DNA from: Bacteroidales bacterium
GTDB taxonomy: Bacteria > Bacteroidota > Bacteroidia > Bacteroidales > JAADJA01
Length of the DNA stretch: 64,000 nucleotides
Assembly: GCA_021740645.1 (NCBI GenBank)
Contig: JAIOZL010000009.1
Location: forward strand, 1 to 64,000
Direction of reading: 5' to 3'
Made by a program: the position numbers and the translations under genes
Notes under the pieces: generated by a model
Databases searched by the model: none
The model's input: only the letters and a program-made list of their open reading frames with translations
Told to the model about the DNA's origin: nothing
In this document: positions 1 to 11,600 of the stretch, piece after piece
Layout of the letters: each line of letters starts with the position of its first letter
Position numbering within the stretch: the stretch's first letter is position 1

Positions 1-335
1 CAATTGATACTAAATCAAATACGGTAAATATTATAATGCTGAAGCTATATTTTTCCACTGGATCTTCCATTATGAAGATTACTTTTCTTTTCATGCGAAC
101 TATAATAATTGCACGGCTATTAATCCAATCATTAATCAATTCTGTTGAAAAAAAATTGCGATTAATATATGGTAGGACAATCCAGGTTATTGAAAGACAT
201 CCTTCATTGCCCTTCTTTGGGAAAGGGAACTTCAAAGTACCTGAGATGAATACCCTTTCTATTACAAAAAAATCTAACAAATATCCTGGGATATTAAAAC
301 TAAACTCAATATTTATAACTTAAAATCGGTATTGT
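1..335. other. Upstream region without a recognised gene
   Basis: This 335-base stretch precedes the FIST gene. A plus-strand open frame of 95 codons (36-323) fits inside it and ends 13 bases before the next start, but its product resembles no family I know and its codon usage is not like that of the genes that follow. I see no clear TAnnTTTG promoter box and no RNA gene. The promoter of the signalling operon should lie here or further upstream, outside the window. Confidence 0.4.
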
Positions 336-1493
336 ATGAAAGCGAAGTCAATTAGGGCAGCTTCTATATCAGAGATTCAAACAAAGCTATCTGAATGTAT
401 AAATCTCTCCTTCCAACCTACCCTGGCCATTATTTTTATCTCCATTAAGCAGGAACAAAAAGCAGTTGTCGAAATACTCCGTCAAAACGACATTGACGTG
501 ATTGGAGCTACTTCCTGTGGCGAATTTATCAATGGGCACCAGAGTGAAGGCGAAATTGCCATGATCCTTTTGGATATCAATCGAAGTTATTATACAATTT
601 TGTTTGAGGATATCGGCGACCGAAGCCTGGAAAAAACGACATCAATTATGGTTCAGGACGCTTTTAAAAAGATTGAAAAGCCAGCCTTTATTCTTTTAAC
701 AACGTTGATCAGATCAGATGGGAAACTGCTGGATGGAGAAGGTATGGTGAAGTTTATTGAAAATATAGCAGGCCCTGATATTACCATGTTTGGAGGTATG
801 GCCGGCGATGATCTATCATTTTCAGGTACATGGATATTTACCAAAGATAAATCAACTGATTACGGAATAGCAGCGCTGGTGCTCGACGAATCCAACATCG
901 AATTGCATGGACTGGCTTTCTCTGGATGGAAACCCATGGGAGTTTCCCGAACTGCCACCAAAAGCGAGGGCAACCTCATCTATACTATTGATGACCGTCC
1001 GGCATTGGAAATGTATTTGCATTATCTCGGTCATGAAGTATCTTCAACGGACGACCAAATTGATTTTTTCGATAAGGTAGGTGTCCATTATCCGTTTCAG
1101 ATCGAGCGAAAAAACCGGGAACCCAAGATGTGCAATCCCATCGGTTACGACCGTGAAAAACAAGCACTGATCTGTGAATCGGATGTGGTGCAGGGTTCTA
1201 AACTTCGCTTTTCTACTCCGCCTGATTTTGACATCATTGAAACGGTGATCAGCAAAGCCGATGAATTGAAGAAAGACCATCAGGCCGAAGCAGATGCGCT
1301 CCTCATTTTTTCCTGTGCAGGTCGCCTGAGTGCATTGGGCCCTATGGCACAAGAAGAAAATGAAGGACTTCAGAAAGTTTGGAATGCCCCGATGGCTGGG
1401 TTTTACACCTATGGGGAATACGGAAAAGGATTAAACGGAAAACACGAGTTTCATTCGACAACATGTAGCTGGGTAGCAATCAAAGAAAAATAA
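336..1493 (+). CDS. FIST N/FIST C domain sensory protein (first copy)
   Basis: This 385-residue protein consists of a FIST_N domain (about residues 25-225) and a FIST_C domain (about 225-370). FIST is a predicted small-ligand-sensing module normally attached to signalling outputs. The FIST_C hallmarks are visible near the end: FSCAGR, then LGPM, an acidic stretch, PMAGFYTYGE and a final HSTTC. There is no signal peptide or membrane segment, so it should be cytoplasmic, and it carries no output domain of its own. It is followed 9 bases later by a paralogue and then directly by a soluble histidine kinase, so it probably presents a ligand-dependent signal to that kinase. The family call is firm; the ligand (amino acids have been proposed for the family) and the partner are inference. 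Confidence 0.88.
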   Translation: MKAKSIRAASISEIQTKLSECINLSFQPTLAIIFISIKQEQKAVVEILRQNDIDVIGATSCGEFINGHQSEGEIAMILLDINRSYYTILFEDIGDRSLEKTTSIMVQDAFKKIEKPAFILLTTLIRSDGKLLDGEGMVKFIENIAGPDITMFGGMAGDDLSFSGTWIFTKDKSTDYGIAALVLDESNIELHGLAFSGWKPMGVSRTATKSEGNLIYTIDDRPALEMYLHYLGHEVSSTDDQIDFFDKVGVHYPFQIERKNREPKMCNPIGYDREKQALICESDVVQGSKLRFSTPPDFDIIETVISKADELKKDHQAEADALLIFSCAGRLSALGPMAQEENEGLQKVWNAPMAGFYTYGEYGKGLNGKHEFHSTTCSWVAIKEK

Positions 1494-1502
1494 AACCTAA
1501 TT

Positions 1503-2642
1503 ATGAAAGCAAAATCAATCAAAGGAAAATCGGTTCAAGAAATACAATCTGCTTTTGAAAAGAGTTTGGCTGACGGGTTCAAACCAACACTGGCCATTGT
1601 GTTTTTGTCGGTTAGCCAGGACAGGGAAGCAATCTGTAAATTACTTGATGCTAATGGCATTGCTATTTTTGGTGCTACCACAAGTGGTGAGTTTATAGAT
1701 CAAGTGACGGAAAAAGGATCGGCAGTGATGTTGCTGCTGGACATTAAAAAGGAGCATTTTCAAATCTACCTGGACGAATATCCCGAAAAAAACTACCGGG
1801 AAACATCAAGTGCCATTGCCAGGAAAGCCAAAACAAAATTCGCAAAACCTGCCTTCCTCATTTCGGGCAGTCATATGGAAACGGATGCAGAGCAGTTGCT
1901 TTTCGGGTTTGAAGATGTGATAGGCAAGGATGTGAATGTTTATGGGGGCATGGCATCTGATGATTATACATTTACCGAACAATTTGTATTTACCAACGGG
2001 AAGGAGAGCAACCAGGGCATTGTTGCCCTGGCGCTGGATGAAAATAAGGTGATCATCAAAGGAAAAGCTACATGCGGGTGGAAAGCCGTAGGGACTGAAA
2101 AAACTGTTACCAAAAGCGAAGGCAACCACGTGTTTACAGTTGATGATATGCTGGTGCTTGACCTTATTGCAAAGTATGGTGGACTGGAAAATGTTTCGCC
2201 TGATAATCCTGGTTTATTATTGGATATAGCAGCTAACTTGCCCCTCCAACTGCAAAGAGAGAAAGGAGACCCGGTGATGCGCCCGGGTTTGGTTGTGGAT
2301 TGGGACGACCGTTCATTTTATTGCAGTGGTTCGGTACCGCAAGGTTCCAAAATACGCTTTTCCATTCCTCCTGATTTTGATGTAATGGACAAAGTAATTG
2401 TAGGGGCCGAGGAACTAAAAGCCACCGAAATGCCGGAAGCCGATGCATTGATTGTATTCAGTTGTGCCGGTAGAATTTTGGCTTTCGGGCCCATGATGAA
2501 TATGGAAATAGAAGGATTAAAAAAAGTCTGGAATGTGCCCATGGCAGGCATGTTTTCGAATGCAGAGCTGGCCAGGGCAACAGGAGGTAACCTGGAAATG
2601 CATAACCTGACTACTTGCTGTGTGGCTTTGAAAGAAATTTAA
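1503..2642 (+). CDS. FIST N/FIST C domain sensory protein (second copy)
   Basis: This 379-residue paralogue of the preceding gene aligns with it over its full length: both start MKAKSI, share GAT(S/T)xGEFI near residue 65, TKSEGN near the middle, and end with FSCAGR and a PMAG motif. It has no signal peptide, membrane segment or output domain. Its stop codon (2640-2642) abuts the start codon of the histidine kinase at 2643, an arrangement expected for translationally coupled partners. The two copies have diverged a good deal, particularly in the ligand-facing N-terminal half, which suggests different ligands or a heteromeric sensor rather than a recent duplication. Function beyond the family is inferred from position. 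Confidence 0.88.
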   Translation: MKAKSIKGKSVQEIQSAFEKSLADGFKPTLAIVFLSVSQDREAICKLLDANGIAIFGATTSGEFIDQVTEKGSAVMLLLDIKKEHFQIYLDEYPEKNYRETSSAIARKAKTKFAKPAFLISGSHMETDAEQLLFGFEDVIGKDVNVYGGMASDDYTFTEQFVFTNGKESNQGIVALALDENKVIIKGKATCGWKAVGTEKTVTKSEGNHVFTVDDMLVLDLIAKYGGLENVSPDNPGLLLDIAANLPLQLQREKGDPVMRPGLVVDWDDRSFYCSGSVPQGSKIRFSIPPDFDVMDKVIVGAEELKATEMPEADALIVFSCAGRILAFGPMMNMEIEGLKKVWNVPMAGMFSNAELARATGGNLEMHNLTTCCVALKEI

Positions 2643-3692
2643 ATGAACCATAACCTTCAAAATATATTGACAATCATTCAGGAGAATGAACTTTTGACGG
2701 AAGAGCAGAAAATTGTGCTTTTCAAATCTTTAAAGGATGCTGACAAAGAAATTGAGATCATTTCCTTCAAACTCGACCGAACAGAAAAGGTAAAGCGGAC
2801 AACGGCTATTTTGCTGGAAGAAACGATTGAAGAGCTGGAGCAGAAGCGGAAAGCCATTGAGGAAACCAACACAGCTTTAAATAAATCCCTGAAAGAACTT
2901 AAAGCAGCCCAGGCCCAGTTAATCCATGCCGAAAAAATGGCAAGCCTCGGTGAACTTACTGCAGGGATCGCCCATGAGATACAGAATCCGCTCAACTTCG
3001 TCAACAACTTTTCGGAAGTCAGTGTCGATCTGATCGATGAACTAAATGAAGAACTCGACAATGGCGACACCGGAGAAGTAAAAGCCATTGCCGGCGATTT
3101 AAAGCAAAACCTTGAAAAAATTGTCCACCACGGTAAGCGGGCCAGCGGAATTGTAAGAGGGATGCTTGAACATTCACGCGCCGGATCAGGTGAGAAAGTG
3201 CCCACCGACCTCAATGCCCTTGCTGATGAGTATTTACGTTTGGCATATCATGGACTTCGGGCGAAGGATAAGAATTTCAATGCTGATTTTAAGTTAGAAG
3301 CTGATGAAAACCTGTCGAAAGTCAATATTGTTCCACAGGAAATTGGACGGGTTTTGTTAAACCTGATCAACAATGCATTTTTTGCTGTAAATGAGCGGAG
3401 TAAAAAAGGTGAACCCGGATACCAACCTGAGATAACCGTCACAACCCGGCTAACGGCTAATGGCCAACTGCTAATAGCTGTAAAAGACAATGGCCCCGGC
3501 ATCTCCCCGGAGATCAAAGACAAGATCTTCCAGCCATTCTTTACCACCAAACTAACCGGACAGGGAACCGGCCTTGGGTTAAGCTTGAGCTATGACATCA
3601 TCACCAAAGGACATGGCGGGGAATTGAGCCTTGAGTCAAAACAAGGAGCAGGTGCTGAGTTTATCATTCATTTACCAACCCAAAACACATAG
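2643..3692 (+). CDS. Soluble sensor histidine kinase
   Basis: This 349-residue kinase begins with a helical coiled-coil region (residues 1-95, rich in E, K and L), followed by HisKA with phospho-acceptor H111 in GIAHEIQNP and a HATPase_c domain. The N box ([10 protein letters not shown]), G1 box (DNGPGI), F box (FQPFFTTK) and G2 box (GTGLGLS) are all intact. It has no transmembrane segment, signal peptide or sensor domain, so it needs an external input; the two FIST proteins encoded immediately upstream are the obvious candidates. The start is fixed by the abutting stop of the second FIST gene. Only one base separates it from the next kinase gene. Part of its HATPase region is nearly identical at DNA level to the next kinase. 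Confidence 0.93.
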   Translation: MNHNLQNILTIIQENELLTEEQKIVLFKSLKDADKEIEIISFKLDRTEKVKRTTAILLEETIEELEQKRKAIEETNTALNKSLKELKAAQAQLIHAEKMASLGELTAGIAHEIQNPLNFVNNFSEVSVDLIDELNEELDNGDTGEVKAIAGDLKQNLEKIVHHGKRASGIVRGMLEHSRAGSGEKVPTDLNALADEYLRLAYHGLRAKDKNFNADFKLEADENLSKVNIVPQEIGRVLLNLINNAFFAVNERSKKGEPGYQPEITVTTRLTANGQLLIAVKDNGPGISPEIKDKIFQPFFTTKLTGQGTGLGLSLSYDIITKGHGGELSLESKQGAGAEFIIHLPTQNT

Positions 3693-3693
3693 A

Positions 3694-5673
3694 ATGAGGT
3701 TATTCATTTTAAATACCATCCTTATTGTTATCGGCTTTTCCGCGCTGGGACAAGGTAATCCGGAATCTTTTCAACATTTGCGCGACAGTTTGAAAAGGGA
3801 ATTGAAATTGACTCAGGTTGATTCGGTAAAATCCCAAATATTGGTTCATATTGCTGAAAGCTTTGAATACAGTAATTCTGACTCCAACTTTTTTTACGGT
3901 GAAAAAGCTTTGCAATTCGCCAAAAAAGCAAAAAACATCCCGGCACAAATGGGAGCCATGAGCTTTATGGGTTATGCGCTGCTAAGGCAGGGTAATTTGC
4001 CAAAGGCGCTCGAAATGAGTTTGGAAGCTATTCAGTTGGGAAAGGATTTACCCGTCAGAATTGCAGGCGGAATTGGTCCGGTTTACTCCGTCTTGGGCGA
4101 AATATATCTTGAAATTGGTGATTTTGAAAAGGCAAAATCGTACTTTTTTAAAATGGCTGGTCTGGGTGAAGGTGATATTGTTGGGGTAGCATATGGACAG
4201 TTCTATTTGGCCGTGTTATATGAAAAATTGAACCACCCCGATTCTACAAATTTTTATCTTCTTGAATCCTACAAAACATTCGGTACATTAGACTATTCTT
4301 ACTATCCTGATGTTTACAATGTTTATCCCCCCTGGTACAATTTAAGGGCTAAAATTTATTTAAAGAACAATGAGCCCGATCTTGCTTTAAATGATCTTTT
4401 CACTTCCTTAAAAATGACCGAAAGAAATGGGGATCTTTTTCACGTAGCAAATGCCTGTATTGATATTTCGGATTATTATGAACAATTTAACCAACAGGAT
4501 TCGGCCATTTTTTATGCATTAAAGGGTATGCGTGAGGCAAATAAAATTAACTTCACGCAGGGGATTTTAAATTCCGCTGAAATATTAGCCCGACTTTATG
4601 AATCAAAGGATCCAGTAGCAGCTCTCCACTATTTTAAACTTGCAAAGGAAACCCGTAAAAAATTATATGGTGCCGGCAACATACAGATCATGCGCGACAT
4701 GATTGCACAGGAAGAAAAAAAGCAGGCTGAAATTGAAGCTGCCAGGGCGGCATATCAAAATCGAATATGGATCAACACCATTTCAGGAATAACTTTCACC
4801 TTATTTGTAGTAGCAATATTTTTGTTCATCCTGATAAGACGAAAACATAAGGCGAAACAAAAAATCGAATCGGCTTTCGATCTTTTAAAATCCACGCAAT
4901 CCCAACTCATCCAATCCGAAAAAATGGCCTCGCTTGGAGAACTCACAGCAGGTATCGCCCACGAGATTCAAAACCCGCTAAATTTTGTCAATAATTTTTC
5001 TGAGGTGAACCGGGAGCTGATCACGGAATTGAAAGAAGAAATTGCAAAGGGTAATCTTGAAGAGATCAAAGCCATCACAGGTGATCTTGAACAAAATGAA
5101 GAAAAAATAAGCCACCATGGCAAACGCGCTGATGGCATCGTGAAAAGCATGCTGCAGCACAGTCGAAGCAGTTCAGGCCAAAAAGAACCCGTTGATCTCA
5201 ATGCCCTGGCCGACGAATATTTGCGGCTGGCATTTCATGGGCTTAAGGCCAAGAACAAGTCGTTCAATGCAGATTTTAACCTGGAAGCCGATCCCGATCT
5301 TCCGAAGGTAAATGTCGTTCCACAGGATATCGGACGGGTGTTGCTTAACCTAATCAACAATGCCTTTTTTGCTGTAAATGAGAGAAGCAAGAAAGCTGAA
5401 CCCGGATACCAACCAGCTGTAACCGTCACAACCCGTCTAACAGCTAATGGCCAACTGCTAATAGCTGTAAAAGACAACGGTCCCGGTATCCCTGAAGAAA
5501 TCAAAGATAAAATCTTCCAGCCTTTTTTCACAACCAAACCCACAGGTGAAGGAACCGGATTGGGTTTGAGTTTGAGTTATGATATTGTCACAAAAGGACA
5601 TGGAGGAAAATTAAATGTGAATTATGAAAAAGGAAAGGGAACTGAATTTATTGTTCAACTACCCATAAACTAA
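3694..5673 (+). CDS. TPR-sensor membrane histidine kinase
   Basis: I choose the ATG at 3694, one base after the preceding stop, because it gives a normal signal sequence ([20 protein letters not shown]); an in-frame ATG at 3631 would overlap the previous gene by 62 bases and put extra residues before the signal. The 659-residue product has periplasmic tetratricopeptide-like helical repeats (about residues 30-330), a transmembrane helix around 360-383 followed by RRKHK, a short coiled coil, HisKA with H423 in IAHEIQNP, and a complete HATPase_c domain. TPR-type periplasmic sensors on kinases are common in Bacteroidota; they usually mediate protein contacts, so the signal cannot be read from sequence. 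It lies inside the kinase operon, 8 bases before the giant kinase gene. Confidence 0.93.
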   Translation: MRLFILNTILIVIGFSALGQGNPESFQHLRDSLKRELKLTQVDSVKSQILVHIAESFEYSNSDSNFFYGEKALQFAKKAKNIPAQMGAMSFMGYALLRQGNLPKALEMSLEAIQLGKDLPVRIAGGIGPVYSVLGEIYLEIGDFEKAKSYFFKMAGLGEGDIVGVAYGQFYLAVLYEKLNHPDSTNFYLLESYKTFGTLDYSYYPDVYNVYPPWYNLRAKIYLKNNEPDLALNDLFTSLKMTERNGDLFHVANACIDISDYYEQFNQQDSAIFYALKGMREANKINFTQGILNSAEILARLYESKDPVAALHYFKLAKETRKKLYGAGNIQIMRDMIAQEEKKQAEIEAARAAYQNRIWINTISGITFTLFVVAIFLFILIRRKHKAKQKIESAFDLLKSTQSQLIQSEKMASLGELTAGIAHEIQNPLNFVNNFSEVNRELITELKEEIAKGNLEEIKAITGDLEQNEEKISHHGKRADGIVKSMLQHSRSSSGQKEPVDLNALADEYLRLAFHGLKAKNKSFNADFNLEADPDLPKVNVVPQDIGRVLLNLINNAFFAVNERSKKAEPGYQPAVTVTTRLTANGQLLIAVKDNGPGIPEEIKDKIFQPFFTTKPTGEGTGLGLSLSYDIVTKGHGGKLNVNYEKGKGTEFIVQLPIN

Positions 5674-5681
5674 TTTAGTAA

Positions 5682-8600
5682 ATGGACTTAGCAAAGAAAA
5701 ATAATGAACTCACGCAATTGCTCAACCAAAAAAGCGCTGAACTTGGAGAAAAAACCCACGAACTCGAAATCGAAGCAGCGCTGGAACAGGTGCGTTCAGT
5801 GGCCATGAGCATGCAAAAACCTAATGACCTGCTTGATGTTTGCCAGATTATTTCTGAGCAACTGGAAGCATTTAATGTGAAAAACATCCGCAATGTGCAG
5901 GTTGCCATTATTGACGAAGAGAGAAGAAATTACGCCAATTATCAGTACTTCACGGCTTACAGGAAAACGGTGTTTGAGGAAACCGGATATGAAAATAATG
6001 CAGCGGCCAAAGGCATGGTTACGGAAATGCAAAAATCAGTCAACTCCTTTTTCATAGGAAGTATTCAGGGTGAGGAATTAAAGAAATTTAAAACGTGGAG
6101 GAATAAAGATGAGCAATTCCCGGATCCCATACTCGACAAATTGGATGTGGCTTACTACTATTTTTATTCGATCGGAAAAGGCGGCCTGGGATTAACTACC
6201 TACAAAGAAATATCAAACGAAAGTCTGGAGCTTTTCAAACGGTTCCACAAAGTATTTACCCTGGCCTACCGCCGTTTCGAGGATATCCGACAGGCGCTGG
6301 CACAGGCTCGCGAGGCACAGATAGAAGCAGCGCTGGAAAGAGTTCGATCCCTTGCACTGGGCATGCGAAAAAGTGAAGAAGTTGGCAATGTTACTGATAA
6401 GTTATTTGAAGAACTTAACAGGCTAACAGGTAATATATTTGGCTGTACCATTGCTGTAGTGGATGAGGAAAAAGATCGTATGGAATTATGGCGGGCCCGG
6501 ACAAAAGTAGCTGTAAAACCATTTGAAACCGTTTCCTTTATGGATTTAATGAGGATATTTAAAAAAAATATGCCTGACTGGTTTCCGGTATTTTACAAAG
6601 TACTGACTGCTAAAGAAAAAGGCCTGCTGACAGAAGATATATCTGGAAAAAGGCGCACCCAAACGCTAAATAGCATAGCTGAACAATATAATTATTCCAA
6701 AGAGGAGAAATCAAAATTAATAAAAAATACCCCTGAGAATTTTACTGCTCATTTCCTATTCTTTAACCTGGGCTATTTAGCTTTGATGGTTCGGGAAAAA
6801 TATTCGGATGAAGGATTAAATGTAGTAAGGCGTTTTGTTGATCTGTTCGGTTTTGCATATACCCGTTTCCTCGACTTACAAAAAGCCGAAGCACAGGCAA
6901 GAGAGTCTCAAATTCAATTAGGATTGGAAAGAGTGAGGGCTCGGGCCATGGCCATGCATAAGAGTGAGCAACTGGCAGAAACTGCCAAAGTTCTTTTTGA
7001 GCAGTTTAATTTACTTGGCAAAATTCCAGACCGGATGAGTATCGGTATAGTCAATGAGGAAACAGGGAATTTCGAACTTTGGGTAACAGATCAAAAAGGA
7101 GAAACTACGGATCACGCATTTTTGTTCCGGTTGGATGAAACTACAAGTGTCGCAAAGATTTATAAAGCCTGGAAGAAAAAGAAGGCTTCCATAGTTGTAG
7201 ACCTTTCAGGTCAGGAACTAAGGGATTGGTTGCAATTTTTAAAGAACGAGGTTAAACTCCCCATCAATCCAGCCAATATTAAAGACCGAAGGGTTCATCA
7301 GGCAGCATTCTTTTCCCATGGATTTCTGCTTCTCACCAGCCACCAGCCGGTTGCCGAAGAAATTATGAAATTGCTGGTGAGATTTGCCGGCGTTTTTGAC
7401 CTTACCTACACCCGTTTCCTCGATCTGCAAAAAGCCGAAGCACAGGCACGGGAATCCCGGATACAGTTGGCATTGGAAAGGGTTCGTGCCAGAACCATGG
7501 CCATGCAAAGCAGCGAAGAACTGGCCGAAGTATCTTACCTGCTCAACAAACAGGTAGTGGAACTGGGCATTCCTACAAGAGGCTGCGCCTTCAATATATA
7601 CAACGAACATGATTCGACAGAGTGGTTCAGCAATCTTGAAGGTACTTTGCCTACTTACAAAACACCAAGAGAAAATATCTTTCTGAAATATTACGAAGCG
7701 GGCCAGCGTGGTGAAACCCTGTTGATTGAAGAATTCGGGAAGGAGCGGATTAAGCAACATTATGAATACATGTATTCGCTCGGTTTACTGGGAAATAATG
7801 AAGATGAATTTATGACAATAGCCAGGGCTATGCCCGAATCGCAGATCGATCATGTTGTTAATTTTAAATACGGATACCTGTTGTTTATTACACTGACGCC
7901 TGCACCAGAAGCCCACGATATATTCAAGCGTTTTGCCAAAGAATTTGAGCAAACCTATACCCGTTTCCTTGACCTGCAAAAAGTCGAAAAGCAAGTGCGT
8001 GAAGCCCAGGTGGAAGCCGCCCTGGAAAGAGTAAGAAATCATAGTATAATAATGCAGCACTCCAATGAAGTGAAAGACTTGTCAAAAGTTTTTCATGAGC
8101 AATTGATTGCATTGGAAATCCCCTCGGAATTTTCATATATCTGGCTTCCGGATGAGCAAAAGGAAGAACATATGTTTTGGGCAACCTGGTCTGAAAATAA
8201 AAATGGGATGGTAACCACACAAAGCAAATCTGTAATTTATCCGTTAGACAAGTCAGAACCATATACCGCAGCCTGTTTCAAGGCATGGGAAAGTGATTCA
8301 CCTGTTCATGTGACCAAAATACCACCCGAAGAAACTGAACAGTTTTTTACCACATGGAAGGATCTGATTCAAGGGGCAAAAAAACTGAAAGCCAAAAATT
8401 TCCCGGATGGAATCTACTATGCTGAATCCTATATGAAGTATGGTTGCTTTGGCATTAATATTCAAAGAACACTGAATGAAGAAGAGAGGGAAGTTCTGTA
8501 TCGTTTTACCATTGAATTTGAACGTGCATACACGCGTTTTCTTGACCTTAAAAAAGCTGAAAAACAGGCACGCGAAGCACAAATTGAAGCATCTCTTGAA

Positions 8601-11600
8601 CGGGTCCGTGCCCATGCCATGGGACTCAGGAGAAGCGAAGAATTGAATATCATCATTTCTATTATATTTGAAGAACTCAATAAGCTGGGACTGCCTGTTT
8701 ATGAATGCTCCATCTTCATCCGTCACGGGGAATCCCGCGATTTCACCTGCTGGAATCTCTCAGAAAGTGCACGGACAGCCAAAGGTTATCACTTCCCATT
8801 CTTTGATCATCCCATCCTGGATAAAGTGCTGGGTGCAATCGACCGAAAGGTCCCGCTGCATCAGTTTATCATTGATAACAAAGAGTTGAGAGAATACTGC
8901 GAATTGATGTTTGAGCATACAGATTTTAAGGATGCACCACAGGAATACAAGGATTCAGTCGTTTCGCTGGAAAAGCTCCATGTTGCGCAGGCGATCATGA
9001 ATCACGGATTCCTGGAAGTCATTGGCACAGAACCCCTATCTGAAGAACTTACAGGAGTTTTGATGCGATTCACCCGGGTGGTCGACCTTACCTACACCCG
9101 CTATCTCGACATTCAGGAAGCAGAAGCCCGTGCGCAGGAGGCCAGGATAGAAACAGCCCTGGAAAAAGTACGGAGCCGCTCCATGGGCATGCAGAAAAGT
9201 GATGAACTCAACGAGGTGATCCATGTTATTTACGATCAATTCGTAAATCTGGGAATTAAAGTCGACCATACCGGTTTCATCGTCGATTACAAAAACAGGG
9301 ATGACATGCTGATCTGGCTGGCTGATCAGAATGGACCGCTCACAAAGATCGCTATTCCCTATTTCGATTCTCCCCATTGGAATAGCTTTATGGAAGCCAA
9401 AAAGAACGAAAAAGATTTTTTTGCCAATCAACTGGATTTTGAAACAAAAAATAAGTTTTACAAAAAGCTTTTCAAATTTATCCCGGACTTGCCGGAAGAT
9501 TCAAAGAAGTTCTATTTTGAGTGCCCCGGACTCGCCATATCAACCGTGTTGCTTGACAATGTGGGCCTGTATATCGAGAATTTTTCAGGAACGCCTTATT
9601 CCGATGAAGAGAACAATATCCTGATGCGTTTTGGCAAAGTTTTCCAGCAGTCATACACCCGTTTCCTCGACCTGGAAAAAGCGGAAACGCAAACACGTGA
9701 AGCACAGATTGAAGCCTCCCTCGAAAAGGTAAGGGGGGTTGCGCTTAGTTTGCAGAAATCGGATGAAATGCTCCAGGTAGCCCAGGTGTTGTATGAACAG
9801 TTGCTGGAGCTCGGGTTTTCCAATATCCGAAATGCAATAATTGATATCAATAATGGCGATGGTGATACCTTCACCGATTATGACTATTCTCATGAGATGT
9901 CCGGCACCATTACCCAAATGTCATATCATGATGATCCTACGCTGGAAGGGCAGTTCAAAAAAATGGCTACAACTACCAATGACTTTTTTGAGCTCGTTCT
10001 TGAGGGCAAAGAACTGGAGGACTTGAAAAAAATGAGGATAAAAAACGGTGAAGCACCCGACCCAAGACTGGATAAAATTGATGTACTTACTTATAACCTT
10101 TATTCCTTTGGAAATGGTGCCATCGGTATTTCCAATTTTGGTGTACTGACCGAAGAGGAGAAATCCGTATTGGGCAGGTTCAACAATGTCTTCACTTTTG
10201 CCTACAAACGATACAACGATATGTTGCAGGCAGAACAACAGGCGCGGGAGGCACTGGTTGAGCTTTCGCTTGAAAGGATCCGTGCACAGGTTACGGCCAT
10301 GCGGGAGTCTTCGGAGTTGCTCGATATTGTGGTAACCATGCAGACCGAATTCAACAAACTTGGTCATGAAGCGCACTATTTCTGGCATATGCGGTGGTTG
10401 CCGGATAAATATGAAAAAGCGCTGACCAATGCTGAAGGAGACCGCATCGGCAATGTGCTGGAACTTCCCCGCGGATTTCACGGATTGAAAACTATGATGG
10501 ACTGGGAACTATCGGATAAACCTTCAGGTGTGTTTGCCCTGGATCCAGAAACTGCTGCTGATTACATTGATAAAATGATCAGGCTGGGACGTTTCCAGGA
10601 GATCGATCATACTGCTCCCGGACCGGATGAAGTGCGCGATATGGGCGGACTTACCTTCATTATGGCCCGCACCACCCATGGAGAGATCGGATATACCCTG
10701 CCCGGCGAAGTTCCCAATCCACCCAAAGATGATGTAGCCCTTCTGGTTCGTTTTGCCGGCGTTTTCGACCTGGCTTACCGCCGGTTTGAAGACTTAAAAA
10801 GTGCAGAACGGCAAAACCGTGAAACACAGATTGACCTGGCACTCGAAAGGGTCCGGGCTAAAACCATGGCCATGCAAAAAAGTGAGGAATTGAGTGAAGT
10901 GGTTGCAAACCTTTTTTATCAATTGGATGAGCTGGGCATAAAGCCTTATCGCTGCAACCTGGGAATCATCAATGCCAAAACAAAATATTGCCAGTTGTGG
11001 TCAACAACCAGTGATGGGAAAGTGATCCGATTAGCACCCAATATTTCCCTTACTGAAAATAAGCACCTGAAAAAGATCTTTAGTGGCTGGAAAAAGCAGG
11101 GCGCTCCTTTTGTAGATATCATCCAGGGCAAGAACCGTTTGGAATGGACGCAATACATCAGAAAATTCAGTGATTTTGAAGAATATAAGCCGGAAAAGAT
11201 AAATAAGAAAAAGATTCTTTCAGAACCGGCAATCCTGAATCAGGTTTTCTTTAAACAAGGATTCTTTACCATTCATACATTGGAGGAAATGAAAGATGAA
11301 TATTTTGATATCCTTCAACGTTTTGCCCGGGTATTTGAACAAACTTACACCCGATTCCTCGATCTCCAAAGAGCGGAAGTCCAGGCAAGTGAGGCAGTGA
11401 AACAAGCATCGCTCGATCGCATCCGCGGACAGATAGCTAGTATGCGTACCACCGAAGACTTGAAACAGCTAACCCCACTCGTTTGGCGGGAACTAAAAAC
11501 GCTTGAAGTCCCTTTCTTCCGATGCGGATTATTTATCGTTGACGAAAAGAAAAAGCATGTAAATGTATACCTTACCACGCCGGATGGAAAGCCGCTGGGT

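Noticed and set aside
36..323. 95-codon open frame at the window start
   Set aside because: No recognisable domain, no promoter box and odd composition; could be chance. Only described as part of the upstream gap.
2678..3214. Long antisense open frame (178 codons) opposite the first kinase
   Set aside because: It is a shadow of the kinase codons; similar antisense frames lie opposite the same region in the paralogous kinases.
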